Assembly (NCBI GenBank): GCA_041583135.1
Contig: JBFHGJ010000007.1
Coordinates: 45,006 to 109,005 of the forward strand
Length of the DNA stretch: 64,000 bases
Source of the DNA: JABSOG01 sp041583135
Lineage (GTDB): Bacteria > Pseudomonadota > Gammaproteobacteria > Enterobacterales > Alteromonadaceae
Direction of reading: 5' to 3'
Part shown: positions 43,624 to 53,594 of the stretch, in pieces
Numbering within the stretch: the stretch's first letter is position 1
Layout of the letters: every line of letters starts with the position of its first letter
The notes under the pieces: generated by a model
Database searches by the model: none
The model's input: the letters and a program-made list of their open reading frames with translations, nothing else
Told to the model about the DNA's origin: nothing
Program-made: the position numbers and the translations under genes

Positions 43624-46176
43624 TTACTTTTTGCCAAGGAACAGCTCTTTTGCTTGACGTTGCATATCGATATCAAGGTTGGAATAGCCATAGCGCAGCA
43701 ACATTTCATCGCTGATGTCGATGGCATCGCCAACACCGTGTATGCCCCACAGTTCTTCTTCCAACACCTTGGCGCGATGGATAGCGTAATTGCTGACATA
43801 CTTGAGTTCGTTGCCGATGTAGTCGATATCTGGCCGCCCGGTACGGGAGATATACACCCTAAAGGCAAAAAACAGATGGTCTCTTAGAGACATATCGACA
43901 AACACACGATGAGAATGCTCATCGGTCAATTCTCCGCTGTATTCGATATTGATGGCTGCCTCAGGTGTGCGGGCGCTGCGGTTTATGCAGATCAACAGCT
44001 CACGCACCTTAGGTGGATCGTGAGGTTTCATATGGCGCAGCAGTTCGCCATAGATATCATCCACCATACTGCCTTGTATCAACGGGTAGAGATTAAAGTC
44101 GTAAGGTTCCGAGCTGAAGTGGGCCATCAGCCGATGCAACATACTGGCTTTGCCGCCTTGACCGATGACATTGATCATATGACGGATGCCTTTGCGGTGA
44201 ATATAAAACGGCATGTTGGCGCAGCTGTGAACGTACATATTGCGCATTGCCGGACTTAACCCCGGTATACTCTTGTTTTCTTCAGCTTCAGTCAGTTTGT
44301 TGCGGTTGCTAGAGATCAACTGCTGGAAGAATTTACGTCCGGGATGCTTACCATCATGCTCATGCACGCGTACGTTGATGATGAGTTTGTTTTTGCTGAT
44401 GGCCATCACCTCGTAGGGGAGGCGGGTGAGTTTGTGCGAGCGGGTGATCTTTTGCAGGTCGGGCAAATTCAATAAGACCACGTTGCCTTTTTCCAAGGTG
44501 CTCGGCTCGGTCAGCTCGATTTGCATCCCACGGGTCGAAAAGTCGCGAGTCGCGCCTTCAAGCAGTTCGCTGTCTTGTTCAATGGTCACCGCTGTTTGGT
44601 ATAAAAAGCGCGATTCTTTACGCAGATTGACATAATCGACCGGCACCACTTCAAGGTGTGGCGGCTCAATGCCTCTAGGGACCCCGAATACTTTCAAGCG
44701 ATTGACGTCGATACCTTTGTAGCTGTAGCTGCGATATTTGCTTTTTTCATTGCGTTCGGTGATATCACTCAGGGCTATAATGGCAAAGCAGTTTTTAATT
44801 ACACCCTCAACCCGGGGGGAGGGTTTGCGGTTAAGCTGCTTGATTATGGCCCCGGCACTATCTGGTAGCGACAGGGGTATATGGGCGTGGGTGTATGATG
44901 CATTGAGCACCTGTACCTTGTGTACTCGCCAGCTTTTTTTATGGGCACCAAAATGAAAGAACAGCGCTCGTAGTTTTTCATCGTTTTGCAGTTCTTCGTA
45001 AAAGGCGGCGTAGTGATGCATTCGTCCTTTAGTGGTATGAATAAAGCTAAACAGCAAAGACTCTCGGTCTGGGACGTTGAGGAGCATTTTCAGCCTTTTT
45101 ACCCCAAACAGCAGTGGCAAAGTGAACTGTTGCTCGTCATTTAACCAATAACGAAAATCGGCTTTGTTGTTTTCTGTGGTCAGCAGTGCAGTGGCTTTGA
45201 GTCTGCCGTCTATTTTGGCTAGATACAAGGGTAAGGTGGTGATCCGCGGCATGTAGTATTGCTCATAGCCTTTGACTATCACCGCTTCTTCGGTGTTTTC
45301 CATATTGACTTTATAGCGGCGCTTATTGCCGTTGATAAAGTTATTTAAAAAGCCGTCAAAGGTTTTGGTCGCGACGTTGTAGGTGCGCTTCATGCGAATA
45401 TATTGGGCGTTGTCGAAGGCCTCTCCGGCTATCACTTCATATTGAATGTCGTCGGATAGCCCTAAGGCAAATTCTTCTTCAAGACCTCGAAACTTAACCT
45501 TGACCAGTTGTCCGGGAACAAAATGGTGGTTTATGGGCAACTTGACCTTTAAGCCACTGACCGAGACATCGGAGCTTGTGCCTTTTATCGATTCGCCATC
45601 GGGTAATATCACGTCCATCGCAATGGAGAAGTTCATCCGCTCTTCTGAGCGCACCGCATAGCTTTGAAATTTGACGCGCCTTGCCATGTACGGCGGTATT
45701 TCAGGATCGACCGGTTCCTCATCAACCACCACAACCTCAGGTTTGTTGCGGCGGCGCTCTCTGGCCTGTTTCTTCTCTTGTTCTTTGCGCTCTTTTTCCT
45801 TGAGCCGTTCGCGCTGTTCCTTGTGGTGCATAATACGGTAATTGTTTTCGGTATTGTTAACCTTTTCAAACACCCCTTCGGTGTAAGTGCCGTAATGTTG
45901 CAGTTCTTGTTCAAACACTTTGCGGGCAACGGCGTCCATATAGTGGGTTTTACCGGCAAACTCGAAAGGCTCTACCGCGCCATCGACGTGACCACGTAAG
46001 TCGATATAACGACTACAGGGTTTTTTCAGGCGATTTAACTCCAGCTTGATTTGAAATTGGTGAGGTTTGGAGATGTCTTTGGTCATGGCTTTGAACAACG
46101 CATCGAAGTCCGGCGCCTGAATAATAGGCACCAACTGTTCAATGAGGTGTTGATATTGTGCAATAACCGATGTCAT
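43624..46176 (-). CDS. Large protein with two PilZ c-di-GMP-binding domains
   Basis: 850 residues. Two PilZ signatures are intact: RSEER (176-180) with DVSVSG (203-208), and RKESR (519-523) with DFSTRG (545-550). Between them and at the C-terminus are regions without recognisable domains, and residues 115-146 are a strongly charged coil (RERLKEKERKEQEKKQARER). No transmembrane segment is apparent. Two PilZ copies suggest a c-di-GMP-responsive cytoplasmic adaptor. Large PilZ proteins next to radA are known from Shewanella genomes. Confidence 0.88.
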   Translation of the reverse strand: MTSVIAQYQHLIEQLVPIIQAPDFDALFKAMTKDISKPHQFQIKLELNRLKKPCSRYIDLRGHVDGAVEPFEFAGKTHYMDAVARKVFEQELQHYGTYTEGVFEKVNNTENNYRIMHHKEQRERLKEKERKEQEKKQARERRRNKPEVVVVDEEPVDPEIPPYMARRVKFQSYAVRSEERMNFSIAMDVILPDGESIKGTSSDVSVSGLKVKLPINHHFVPGQLVKVKFRGLEEEFALGLSDDIQYEVIAGEAFDNAQYIRMKRTYNVATKTFDGFLNNFINGNKRRYKVNMENTEEAVIVKGYEQYYMPRITTLPLYLAKIDGRLKATALLTTENNKADFRYWLNDEQQFTLPLLFGVKRLKMLLNVPDRESLLFSFIHTTKGRMHHYAAFYEELQNDEKLRALFFHFGAHKKSWRVHKVQVLNASYTHAHIPLSLPDSAGAIIKQLNRKPSPRVEGVIKNCFAIIALSDITERNEKSKYRSYSYKGIDVNRLKVFGVPRGIEPPHLEVVPVDYVNLRKESRFLYQTAVTIEQDSELLEGATRDFSTRGMQIELTEPSTLEKGNVVLLNLPDLQKITRSHKLTRLPYEVMAISKNKLIINVRVHEHDGKHPGRKFFQQLISSNRNKLTEAEENKSIPGLSPAMRNMYVHSCANMPFYIHRKGIRHMINVIGQGGKASMLHRLMAHFSSEPYDFNLYPLIQGSMVDDIYGELLRHMKPHDPPKVRELLICINRSARTPEAAINIEYSGELTDEHSHRVFVDMSLRDHLFFAFRVYISRTGRPDIDYIGNELKYVSNYAIHRAKVLEEELWGIHGVGDAIDISDEMLLRYGYSNLDIDMQRQAKELFLGKK

Positions 46177-46373
46177 GTTGTTGTATCACTCTCACCTAGC
46201 GATGCCCGTAAAGACAATTGCCAGCATCCTTCAAATTCGTTATGGTGTCAAAAATTTCTGTCGTAAATTTGCCGCTAGCAATTGAATTGGCGGCAAATTT
46301 TTGACGATTAGTGTAAACCATCTTTGATGATCGTTGAAAATAAAGCAAGTATTATGCCCAAGGTAATTAGAAC

Positions 46374-47744
46374 ATGGCAAAATCTAAGGTAGCTTATGTC
46401 TGCACTGAATGCGGTGCCGAATATCTGCGCTGGCAGGGCCAATGTGGTGAATGTCAGGCGTGGAGTACCATCAGTGAGTTCAGAGTTGGCGCTGGGAGCG
46501 GCTCAAAACGCAGCAACCAAAGCAGGCAGGGTTATGCCGGTGCGCTGCAATCTAAAGTACAGACCTTAGACAGCATTGACTTACAGGAATTACCGCGTTT
46601 TTCTGCCGGTTTTAAAGAATTTGATCGGGTGCTCGGTGGTGGGGTGGTGCCGGGGTCGGCTATCTTAATCGGCGGCGAGCCGGGGGCGGGTAAAAGTACC
46701 TTGTTGCTTCAGATAATGTGTCATTTGGCCGAGTCGATGAATGCCTTGTATGTGACCGGTGAGGAGTCTTTGCAACAAATTGCGATGCGCGCCCATCGGC
46801 TAAAATTGCCGACCAACAAGCTGAGGATGTTGGCAGAAACCAATGTCGAAACCATTTGTTTAAGAGCCGAAGACGAAAAGCCCGGCATCATGGTCATTGA
46901 CTCGATTCAAGTCATGCATATGGCCGATGTTCCCTCGGCGCCGGGATCGGTGTCTCAGGTCAGAGAGTCTGCCGCCTATATAACCCGGTTTGCCAAGCAA
47001 TATAATGTTGCGATCATTATGGTCGGTCATGTGACCAAAGACGGGTCGTTGGCTGGGCCTAAGGTGTTGGAGCACTGTATCGATTGCTCGGTGATGGTCG
47101 AAGGCACAACCGACAGTCGTTTTCGTACGTTGCGCGGCAATAAAAACCGCTTTGGTGCGGTGAATGAGTTGGGGGTGTTTGCCATGACCGGCAGCGGTCT
47201 TAAAGAGGTAAAAAACCCCTCGGCGATTTTTCTAAATCGTGCCGAGCAACACTCGCCCGGCAGTATTGTGATGGTGATTTGGGAAGGGACGCGGCCGCTG
47301 CTGGTTGAGATCCAGGCGCTGGTGGATTACTCGCAGCTCAACAATCCAAGACGGGTGAGTGTCGGCCTTGAGCAAAATCGATTGTCGATGTTGCTGGCGG
47401 TGATGCATCGCCATGGCGGCTTGCAGATGAACGACCAAGATGTCTTTGTTAATGTGGTCGGCGGCGTTAAGGTTAGTGAAACCAGCGCGGATCTGGCCTT
47501 GTTGTTGGCGCTGGTGTCGAGTTATCGCGATCAGAGTTTGCCGCGGGATCTGGTGGTGTTTGGAGAGGTGGGGCTATCTGGTGAAATACGTCCGGTGCCA
47601 AGTGGCCAAGAGCGGTTGTTTGAGGCCGCCAAGCATGGTTTTACTCGGGCCATAGTGCCTAAAGCCAATGTGCCAAAGCAACAAATTGAGAATATGACGG
47701 TGATTGGTGTTGAAAAGCTCAGCGATGCCTTGGAGGCAATTTAA
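46374..47744 (+). CDS. radA: DNA repair ATPase RadA
   Basis: RecA-like branch-migration helicase for recombination. Zinc finger Cys10, Cys13, Cys24, Cys27 (CTECGAEY and CGECQAW); Walker A GGEPGAGKST near 93-102; Walker B in IMVIDSIQVM; the RadA-specific KNRFG motif in RGNKNRFGAVNELGVF; and a C-terminal Lon-protease-like domain (VNVVGGVKVSETSADLALLLALVSSYRDQSLP). 456 residues is typical. The 197-bp gap upstream separates it from the divergent PilZ gene. Confidence 0.96.
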   Translation: MAKSKVAYVCTECGAEYLRWQGQCGECQAWSTISEFRVGAGSGSKRSNQSRQGYAGALQSKVQTLDSIDLQELPRFSAGFKEFDRVLGGGVVPGSAILIGGEPGAGKSTLLLQIMCHLAESMNALYVTGEESLQQIAMRAHRLKLPTNKLRMLAETNVETICLRAEDEKPGIMVIDSIQVMHMADVPSAPGSVSQVRESAAYITRFAKQYNVAIIMVGHVTKDGSLAGPKVLEHCIDCSVMVEGTTDSRFRTLRGNKNRFGAVNELGVFAMTGSGLKEVKNPSAIFLNRAEQHSPGSIVMVIWEGTRPLLVEIQALVDYSQLNNPRRVSVGLEQNRLSMLLAVMHRHGGLQMNDQDVFVNVVGGVKVSETSADLALLLALVSSYRDQSLPRDLVVFGEVGLSGEIRPVPSGQERLFEAAKHGFTRAIVPKANVPKQQIENMTVIGVEKLSDALEAI

Positions 47745-47971
47745 CAATTGGTAACAATAGTCTTGTCTCGGATGGCTTCTTTTATCGCGCAAATTCACTC
47801 ACAATTGTATTGTATTTTGTGCGCTTGCGCGTCAAGGGCCGAAAAAGAGCAACAACGGAAGGGTTGCCGTTAAAGTTAAAGTGTTGTCGCAGGCGGGTTT
47901 GCCTGTGTGATTTGATAGTCCAATAAGCGTTAACTGGGATGAGCGGTGGCGGACAAACTCTAGGTAGTGTC

Positions 47972-50698
47972 ATGACCAAATGGCAAAAGTTTTTTGCTTT
48001 TCTTGTTGTAGTTGCGGTGGCGTTTTTTGGCTACCGAATCGTAGTCAACTATCAGTTGACTCGCGATCTGGCTGAAAAAGGGGCCTCGCCGCAAGGGCGC
48101 TTACCCGATAATATCGAACCACGCAGTTATGACCTCACGTTACGTATCGACCCGAGCCAAAGCCATTTCAGCGGCGTGGCGAAAATCAATCTTGAGATCA
48201 AAAAGCCGGTCAAAGAGATCTGGCTTCACGGCAAGGATTTAGAACCCAGCGTCGTCAACCTCAATACTAACGAAGGTCCCATTGCCCTGTCTTATCATGA
48301 GATGGGACACTCGGGCGTCGTCAGGCTCACGGCCAGAAATACCATCGTGCCGCAAGATGCGCAATTGGAGATCCATTACAGTGCGCCGATAGGTACTCAG
48401 CTGTTAGGCCTATATAAGGTCGAGGAAAACGACCAATCTTATGTGTTCAGTCAGTTTGAGCCGGTTGACGCCCGTCGTGCCTTCCCCAGCTTTGACGAGC
48501 CGCGCTTTAAAGTCCCGTATGATATCAAGCTGGAAGTCAAAACATCACACAAAGGCTTCAGCAATACTCCACAAATCAACCAAGCTGAGTTGGACAATGG
48601 CTTTAAGCGATTGACCTTTGCTACCACCAAGCCGTTACCAAGCTATCTGATCGCTTTTGCGGTAGGGGATTTTGATGTGGTTGAACATACGCCGATTGCT
48701 GCCAATGAGATCCGTCGGTTTGAACTGCCCTTAAGGGGGATCGCAGTGAAAGGCAAAGGAGCACAATTGCAGTTTGCACTGGATAATACCGAGCGTATGT
48801 TGACCTATTTGGAGCGATATTTTGCCACACCTTATCCGTTTGAAAAGGTCGATTTGGTGGCAGTACCTGACTTCGCCGCCGGTGGTATGGAAAACGCCGG
48901 GCTTATCACCTATCGCGAGCAACGCCTGTTGATGAGCGAGATGCCGACCTATTCTGAGCAACGTAATTTTGCGGCGATCCACGCCCATGAGTTGGCACAT
49001 CAGTGGTTTGGCAATCTGGTGACGATGCCGTGGTGGGATGACATTTGGCTCAATGAGTCTTTTGCCACTTGGATGGGCAACCGCGCCGCCAATGCTTGGA
49101 ATGAAAGCTTTGAGTTTGATCGCCAATTGGTACGCTCTGGTCATTCGGTGATGGCCGAAGACGCCCTTGCCAGTGCGCGTCAGGTCAGAGAGCCGGTAGA
49201 CAACAATGATGTTATTTTAAATGCTTTCGATGGTATTACCTACGCCAAAGGCGGTGCGGTATTACAAATGTTGGAGCGCTTTATCGGTGAAGATATTTTC
49301 CGTCAAGGGGTGCAGTTGCATATGCGCCGCTTTGCCTATGGTCACGCCGATGCCTATGATTTTATCGACTCGATGACTCGGGTGTCGGACAAGCCTGAGC
49401 TTAAAGAGGCGTTTTTTAGCTTTTTATCTCAAGCCGGTGTGCCGACGGTTTCACTTAAGTGGCATTGTCAACAGCAGCGCGTTGAGATCAGTGTCAGCCA
49501 GCAACGTTATCTTCCGTTGGGTATCGACGATAAGTCGCCGAAAGTTTGGCATTTACCGGTGTGTATGACCTTGGTCAGTGCCAATGAAGCGCCAAGAGCC
49601 ATTTGCCAAATGATAAATCAAGCCGAACAGGTAATCGATACGACCGGCAGCTGTCCTATTACCATCATGCCCAATAATGAAGGCAGCGGATATTATCGCT
49701 TTAGCTTGGATAAGGTGCAGTGGCAGTATCTTTTAAACAACCTCAAAGATATGACGCCTTCTGAGCAGTATTCGGTGGCTGATAATCTCGCGGCAGCCTT
49801 TAGGGCAGGCGATATCGATGCCGACTATTATCTTGAAGCCATCAAGCCTTTTACCGAGGCCGGTGATTGGGATTTGATCACCTCGCCAATCGATGAGCTG
49901 ATCTTCATCACCGACTATATCGCCCAAGGTAAAGAGCACGAAAAACTTAGTGCCTACCTTAATATGCTCTATCAGCCATTGCTCGAACAGCTTGGACTAG
50001 AGCCAAATACGTCGATGGATAAGGCAAAGCCGGTTGCGACGGCGTTATTGCGCAAAAATATCGTCAACTTTATGGCGCTTCGAGCAAAAGCGCCCAATTT
50101 ACGCCAAGCCTTGCTGGCAAAAGCCAAAACCTATATTGGTTATCCCGACGGTCAAACCATGGCGCCAGAGGTGCTCAACGACGACTTGCTGCGTGCTGCG
50201 TTGACCGTGGCGATTGAGGAATTGGGGAGAGATTTTTTTGATGTGCTCAAAGAGCGGGTTGAAAACTCCTCGGATGCCATGTTTCGTCAACAAGGGATGT
50301 TGGCATTAGGGGCGACGACTGAGCCTGAATTGGCCGATGAGGTGCGCTCTATGGCTTTGTCTATCGGCATTAAGGACAATGAACGGGTGTATCTGATCCA
50401 GTCGCAGCTGCTTAGGCAGGAAAATGTCGATGATGTCTACCGTTGGTTGAAAAGCTATTTTTCGGTATTGGTCAACGTTTTGCCAGAGCAGGTGATTGCC
50501 TATACGCCGCTGGTTGGCAGAGGTTTTTGTGACCGGGCCGATGCCGAAGATCTTCAGGCGTTTTTTACCACCAACGCCTCGCATATTCTTGGCCTTAAGC
50601 GCAATTTGAATATGACCTTGGAGCGCATCAACAGTTGTGTCGCCATCAAAGAAGCGCAGCAAGGATTATTTCAAAGCGGCAGTTTGACGATACGCTAG
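47972..50698 (+). CDS. M1-family metallopeptidase (aminopeptidase N-like), membrane-anchored
   Basis: 908 residues. An N-terminal anchor (FFAFLVVVAVAFFGYRIVV) places the enzyme in the periplasm. The GGMENAGLITYREQ exopeptidase motif and the zinc site HELAHQWFGNL with LNESFATW (HExxH then Glu 18 residues on) are intact; an ERAP1-like helical C-terminus follows. It is a relative of, but not the same as, cytosolic PepN. The ATG at 47972 has AGGT at a normal spacing; an upstream in-frame ATG at 47939 is less likely. Upstream lies a 193-227 bp gap with hairpins but no clear promoter. Confidence 0.9.
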   Translation: MTKWQKFFAFLVVVAVAFFGYRIVVNYQLTRDLAEKGASPQGRLPDNIEPRSYDLTLRIDPSQSHFSGVAKINLEIKKPVKEIWLHGKDLEPSVVNLNTNEGPIALSYHEMGHSGVVRLTARNTIVPQDAQLEIHYSAPIGTQLLGLYKVEENDQSYVFSQFEPVDARRAFPSFDEPRFKVPYDIKLEVKTSHKGFSNTPQINQAELDNGFKRLTFATTKPLPSYLIAFAVGDFDVVEHTPIAANEIRRFELPLRGIAVKGKGAQLQFALDNTERMLTYLERYFATPYPFEKVDLVAVPDFAAGGMENAGLITYREQRLLMSEMPTYSEQRNFAAIHAHELAHQWFGNLVTMPWWDDIWLNESFATWMGNRAANAWNESFEFDRQLVRSGHSVMAEDALASARQVREPVDNNDVILNAFDGITYAKGGAVLQMLERFIGEDIFRQGVQLHMRRFAYGHADAYDFIDSMTRVSDKPELKEAFFSFLSQAGVPTVSLKWHCQQQRVEISVSQQRYLPLGIDDKSPKVWHLPVCMTLVSANEAPRAICQMINQAEQVIDTTGSCPITIMPNNEGSGYYRFSLDKVQWQYLLNNLKDMTPSEQYSVADNLAAAFRAGDIDADYYLEAIKPFTEAGDWDLITSPIDELIFITDYIAQGKEHEKLSAYLNMLYQPLLEQLGLEPNTSMDKAKPVATALLRKNIVNFMALRAKAPNLRQALLAKAKTYIGYPDGQTMAPEVLNDDLLRAALTVAIEELGRDFFDVLKERVENSSDAMFRQQGMLALGATTEPELADEVRSMALSIGIKDNERVYLIQSQLLRQENVDDVYRWLKSYFSVLVNVLPEQVIAYTPLVGRGFCDRADAEDLQAFFTTNASHILGLKRNLNMTLERINSCVAIKEAQQGLFQSGSLTIR

Positions 50699-50715
50699 TG
50701 ACCTAGCGCACGGCT

Positions 50716-51939
50716 TTAGGACAAGATGGCGGTTTTAAAGAACTTGGCCAAGTCGATTTTAAAGTTTTCCGGTTTGACGCAGCAGTCTATTTCATCAACG
50801 CTGGTGGCCAAGTCGATATCTCGTATCTCGGTGTACATGTTTGAACGGACGTGATAGAACACCTTAACCACAGGTTTGAGTGGTTCGACAAAGTTGGTTT
50901 GAGTGACGATACCGAGCTTCGAGCTTTTTAGCTTGACCAACGTGCCGACCGGATGGACGCCAATGGCCTGAATAAACTTTTGCACCAAGGTAGCATCAAA
51001 ACAGCTGCCGGTATCTTTCATCAGGCGCTTAAAGGCGTTGATGGGGTTCATTCCTTCTTTGTAGCATCTATCGGCCGTCATGGCATCATAAGAATCAACG
51101 ATGGCTATCATACGGGCATACATCGACAGCTCATCGGCAGTGTAACCGTTAGGGTAGCCGCCGCCATCGAGTCTTTCGTGGTGATTGGCGGCAATGTCCA
51201 GACTGACCTCAGATAAACCGCCGGATTGTTCGAGGATCTCTTTGCTGTATACCACATGACTTTGCATTTGTTTCATTTCTTCATCGGTCAGCTTGCCGGG
51301 TTTGTGCAGCACGCTGTCGTCGATTTTGATCTTGCCGATATCATGCAATAACGCGCCGGTGGCCAGCTCATGGATCAGCGGGCGAGGGAGCAACATGTGC
51401 TTGGCCAAAATGGTCATCAACACCGACACATTGACCGAATGTTCGAGCAGATAGGCATCTTTTTCTCGAATGCGGGTCATACAGGTCAAGGCGTCTTGGT
51501 TTTTGAAGATTGAATCGATAAAGGCATCGGCGACCTTTTCCATGTCTTTGCAGTTGACCTTGCGGCCCGCCTGTACATCGGAGAAGGCTTTTTTCTGTAG
51601 CTTTTTCGCTTGCTGATATAGCTTTGTTGCGTTGGCTATTTCTTTATCGAACGAGCGACTGCGGGCTGTCGGATCGGCTTGTGGTCTTTGTTGTTGTGCC
51701 TTGTCGGTTGAGGTCGCTTGCTGCGCTTCCGGCTCGGCACTGGGTTGCGGCTCAAGTGTTGGGTCGATATTATCCAAATCAATGGCCAACTCTAAGATCC
51801 CTTGCGCTCTTAATTTGTCGATAGACGCTTGAGACTTTACCCGACCTCGGGTTTTGATCTTCAATGCCCCTTTTTGGCGGGTGACGGCTTCGACAAACAT
51901 GCCCACCTTTAATTCGTCAATTGCAACGCGTTGTAACAT
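50716..51939 (-). CDS. HD-GYP c-di-GMP phosphodiesterase
   Basis: 407 residues: N-terminal DUF3391-like region (LKVGMFVEAV), an Gln/Pro-rich linker near 65-95, then an HD-GYP domain with all key residues: His167 (LLEHSVN), HD at 199-200 (ALLHDIGKIKIDD), His228 (QSHVVYS) and HHERLDGGGYP (253-263), so catalytically competent. No membrane span or receiver domain. It lies 136 bp downstream of the degenerate HD-GYP gene, same strand. Predicted to hydrolyse c-di-GMP to GMP. Confidence 0.92.
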   Translation of the reverse strand: MLQRVAIDELKVGMFVEAVTRQKGALKIKTRGRVKSQASIDKLRAQGILELAIDLDNIDPTLEPQPSAEPEAQQATSTDKAQQQRPQADPTARSRSFDKEIANATKLYQQAKKLQKKAFSDVQAGRKVNCKDMEKVADAFIDSIFKNQDALTCMTRIREKDAYLLEHSVNVSVLMTILAKHMLLPRPLIHELATGALLHDIGKIKIDDSVLHKPGKLTDEEMKQMQSHVVYSKEILEQSGGLSEVSLDIAANHHERLDGGGYPNGYTADELSMYARMIAIVDSYDAMTADRCYKEGMNPINAFKRLMKDTGSCFDATLVQKFIQAIGVHPVGTLVKLKSSKLGIVTQTNFVEPLKPVVKVFYHVRSNMYTEIRDIDLATSVDEIDCCVKPENFKIDLAKFFKTAILS

Positions 51940-52075
51940 AGGATCGGTTTCGCTCCAAACATAGTCTTATCGACCTTAAAAACATAGCAAAAGATAGTGT
52001 TAATTGTTAGCAAAAAATGACAATTGCGACGTTTGAATCAGGCTTTGAATGCTTCCCTTACCTGTCCATATTGCT

Positions 52076-53215
52076 TCATTCGCCCAAGGTATCTCCTGAT
52101 TGTATTTCTACAGGTGGCCATAAATCCCGAACATAGGTTTCAAACTCAGTGTGCTTACAAAATGGTAAAACCTCTACAACCGCATATTGAGCATTCTGCG
52201 TTTTTCGGATAAGAATATCATCTCTAAAGTTTCCATACTTATCAGTGATAACCCCTACACTCAATTCGTTCATTTTGTCACCCATCGAATGCACAATTCC
52301 CATCTCATGATTTTTGAGTTTAACGTAAGTGCCGGGTGGGTAAATGCCGATAAAAGACACGAAAACTCTCGTTAAATGTTCAGATACTTTTTTCCCTCGT
52401 TCATTAAATATTTCCTGCATGACTTGTTTAGATAAAATTTCATCTCGGTAAGCCCTTGATCTCGTTGCTGCAGCATAAATATCTGCAATTGCGATTATTT
52501 TGCTAGACGTAGAAACTCGATATTCTTTCAAATGATAAGGGTAGCCACTACCGTCAATTCTCTCATGGTGATTACGAACGGCTTCGAGCCAAAAGTGGTC
52601 GGTTACTCCACATTCGATAAGCATTTGGTAGCTACGTAACGGGTGGGTTCGAATGACTTCCTTTTCTTCATCGCTTAATTCAATGTCCTTTTGTAGCAAT
52701 ATCTCTTGAGCCTCATGAAAGCTAATGTTTTGTGTCAGGGCTGCACAAATCAAGCTGAGTCTTTCGAGTTGTGGCATAAAAATATGTTGTGCGGCAATTT
52801 CACAAAGAACGGCACAGTGAATGGGATGGATCAGTGAGTAGGTGCCAGCATGATCTGCGTTTACTGCACCTAAAATAGCATTTTCTCGCTGTATACATTG
52901 ACGTTGAATTTGGGTGGCTAACTGATAGATTGTCAGAATAAATAATTCATGCTTGCCAGTCTTTATTTGTTCGTAGGCTTCAGCCAACAGACGTTTAAAA
53001 TTAAAAACGATATCAACAATTGAACAGTGGGTGTTTGATACGGGAACGCAAAAGAGTCCATCTTGTAACATGTGTTCAATTTGGGATCCCAAAACAATCT
53101 CATGACCTTGGGTAAATAGTAAGTTGCCTGATTGGCTGTAAACGTCAAAAGGTACCGAGCTACCAACAGCAAGTTGGCAAGACTTGACGCCTATGAATTT
53201 ATTTTTCAAAGCCAT
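52076..53215 (-). CDS. Degenerate HD-GYP-like protein
   Basis: 379 residues aligning with HD-GYP proteins: HHERIDGSGYP at 216-226, IADIYAAATRSRAY, and a C-terminal PPGTYVKLKNHEMGIV shared with the neighbouring HD-GYP protein. The metal-binding HD pair is replaced by Thr161-Gln162 (AALTQNIS instead of ALLHDIGK), so hydrolysis of c-di-GMP is unlikely and a binding or regulatory role is more plausible. It is AT-richer than the adjacent gene (two 60-base lines count 40-42% GC against 53% in one line of the neighbour). Upstream gene of the pair on this strand. Confidence 0.82.
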   Translation of the reverse strand: MALKNKFIGVKSCQLAVGSSVPFDVYSQSGNLLFTQGHEIVLGSQIEHMLQDGLFCVPVSNTHCSIVDIVFNFKRLLAEAYEQIKTGKHELFILTIYQLATQIQRQCIQRENAILGAVNADHAGTYSLIHPIHCAVLCEIAAQHIFMPQLERLSLICAALTQNISFHEAQEILLQKDIELSDEEKEVIRTHPLRSYQMLIECGVTDHFWLEAVRNHHERIDGSGYPYHLKEYRVSTSSKIIAIADIYAAATRSRAYRDEILSKQVMQEIFNERGKKVSEHLTRVFVSFIGIYPPGTYVKLKNHEMGIVHSMGDKMNELSVGVITDKYGNFRDDILIRKTQNAQYAVVEVLPFCKHTEFETYVRDLWPPVEIQSGDTLGE

Positions 53216-53380
53216 AAGGGAAGCATCCTCGATAACATATAAAATACAGTATTACATATGACATACTTCTTATTAAAAGGTAGTGAAGTTGAAACATATC
53301 CGCAAGTGGTACTGAATTGAATAAGGTTGAGAAAGTTGCCGCTTGACGATAGCTATCCTTGCGCAGCTTTTGGTATGACG

Positions 53381-53527
53381 ACATCGCTGACAATTGCTCC
53401 TGCATTGTCAGCATACCGTATATCCCTATACATCGCTGACAATTGCTCCTGCATTTTCAGCATACCGTATATCCCTATACATCGCTGACAATTGCTCCTG
53501 CATTGTCAGCATACCGTATATCCCTAT
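53381..53527. repeat. Three 49-bp tandem palindromic repeats
   Basis: Three head-to-tail copies begin at 53381, 53430 and 53479. Each has a palindrome GCTGACAAT...ATTGTCAGC (9-bp arms, 9-base loop TGCTCCTGC) and a second, smaller one GTATA-TCCC-TATAC. The middle copy differs at one base in the right arm (position 53456, G to T). They lie between putA and the degenerate HD-GYP gene. Because 49 is not a multiple of three, and no frame stays open, they are not coding. Function unknown; protein-binding array or RNA hairpins are possible. Confidence 0.9.
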
Positions 53528-53561
53528 ACATAAAAATATCCGGGTATTGTCTTTAGGGTTG

Positions 53562-53586
53562 TCGCGATGGGGTTTAGCCATCGCGA
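53562..53586 (-). terminator. Hairpin downstream of putA
   Basis: TCGCGATGG (53562-53570) and CCATCGCGA (53578-53586) form a perfect 9-bp stem with a 7-base loop, 9 bp past the putA stop codon. There is no U-run in the minus direction, so it may stabilise the 3' end rather than terminate. Confidence 0.5.
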
Positions 53587-53594
53587 TATCATTG

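Noticed and set aside
53381..53527. CRISPR array
   Set aside because: The repeats are contiguous with no variable spacers, only three copies, and no cas genes are near.
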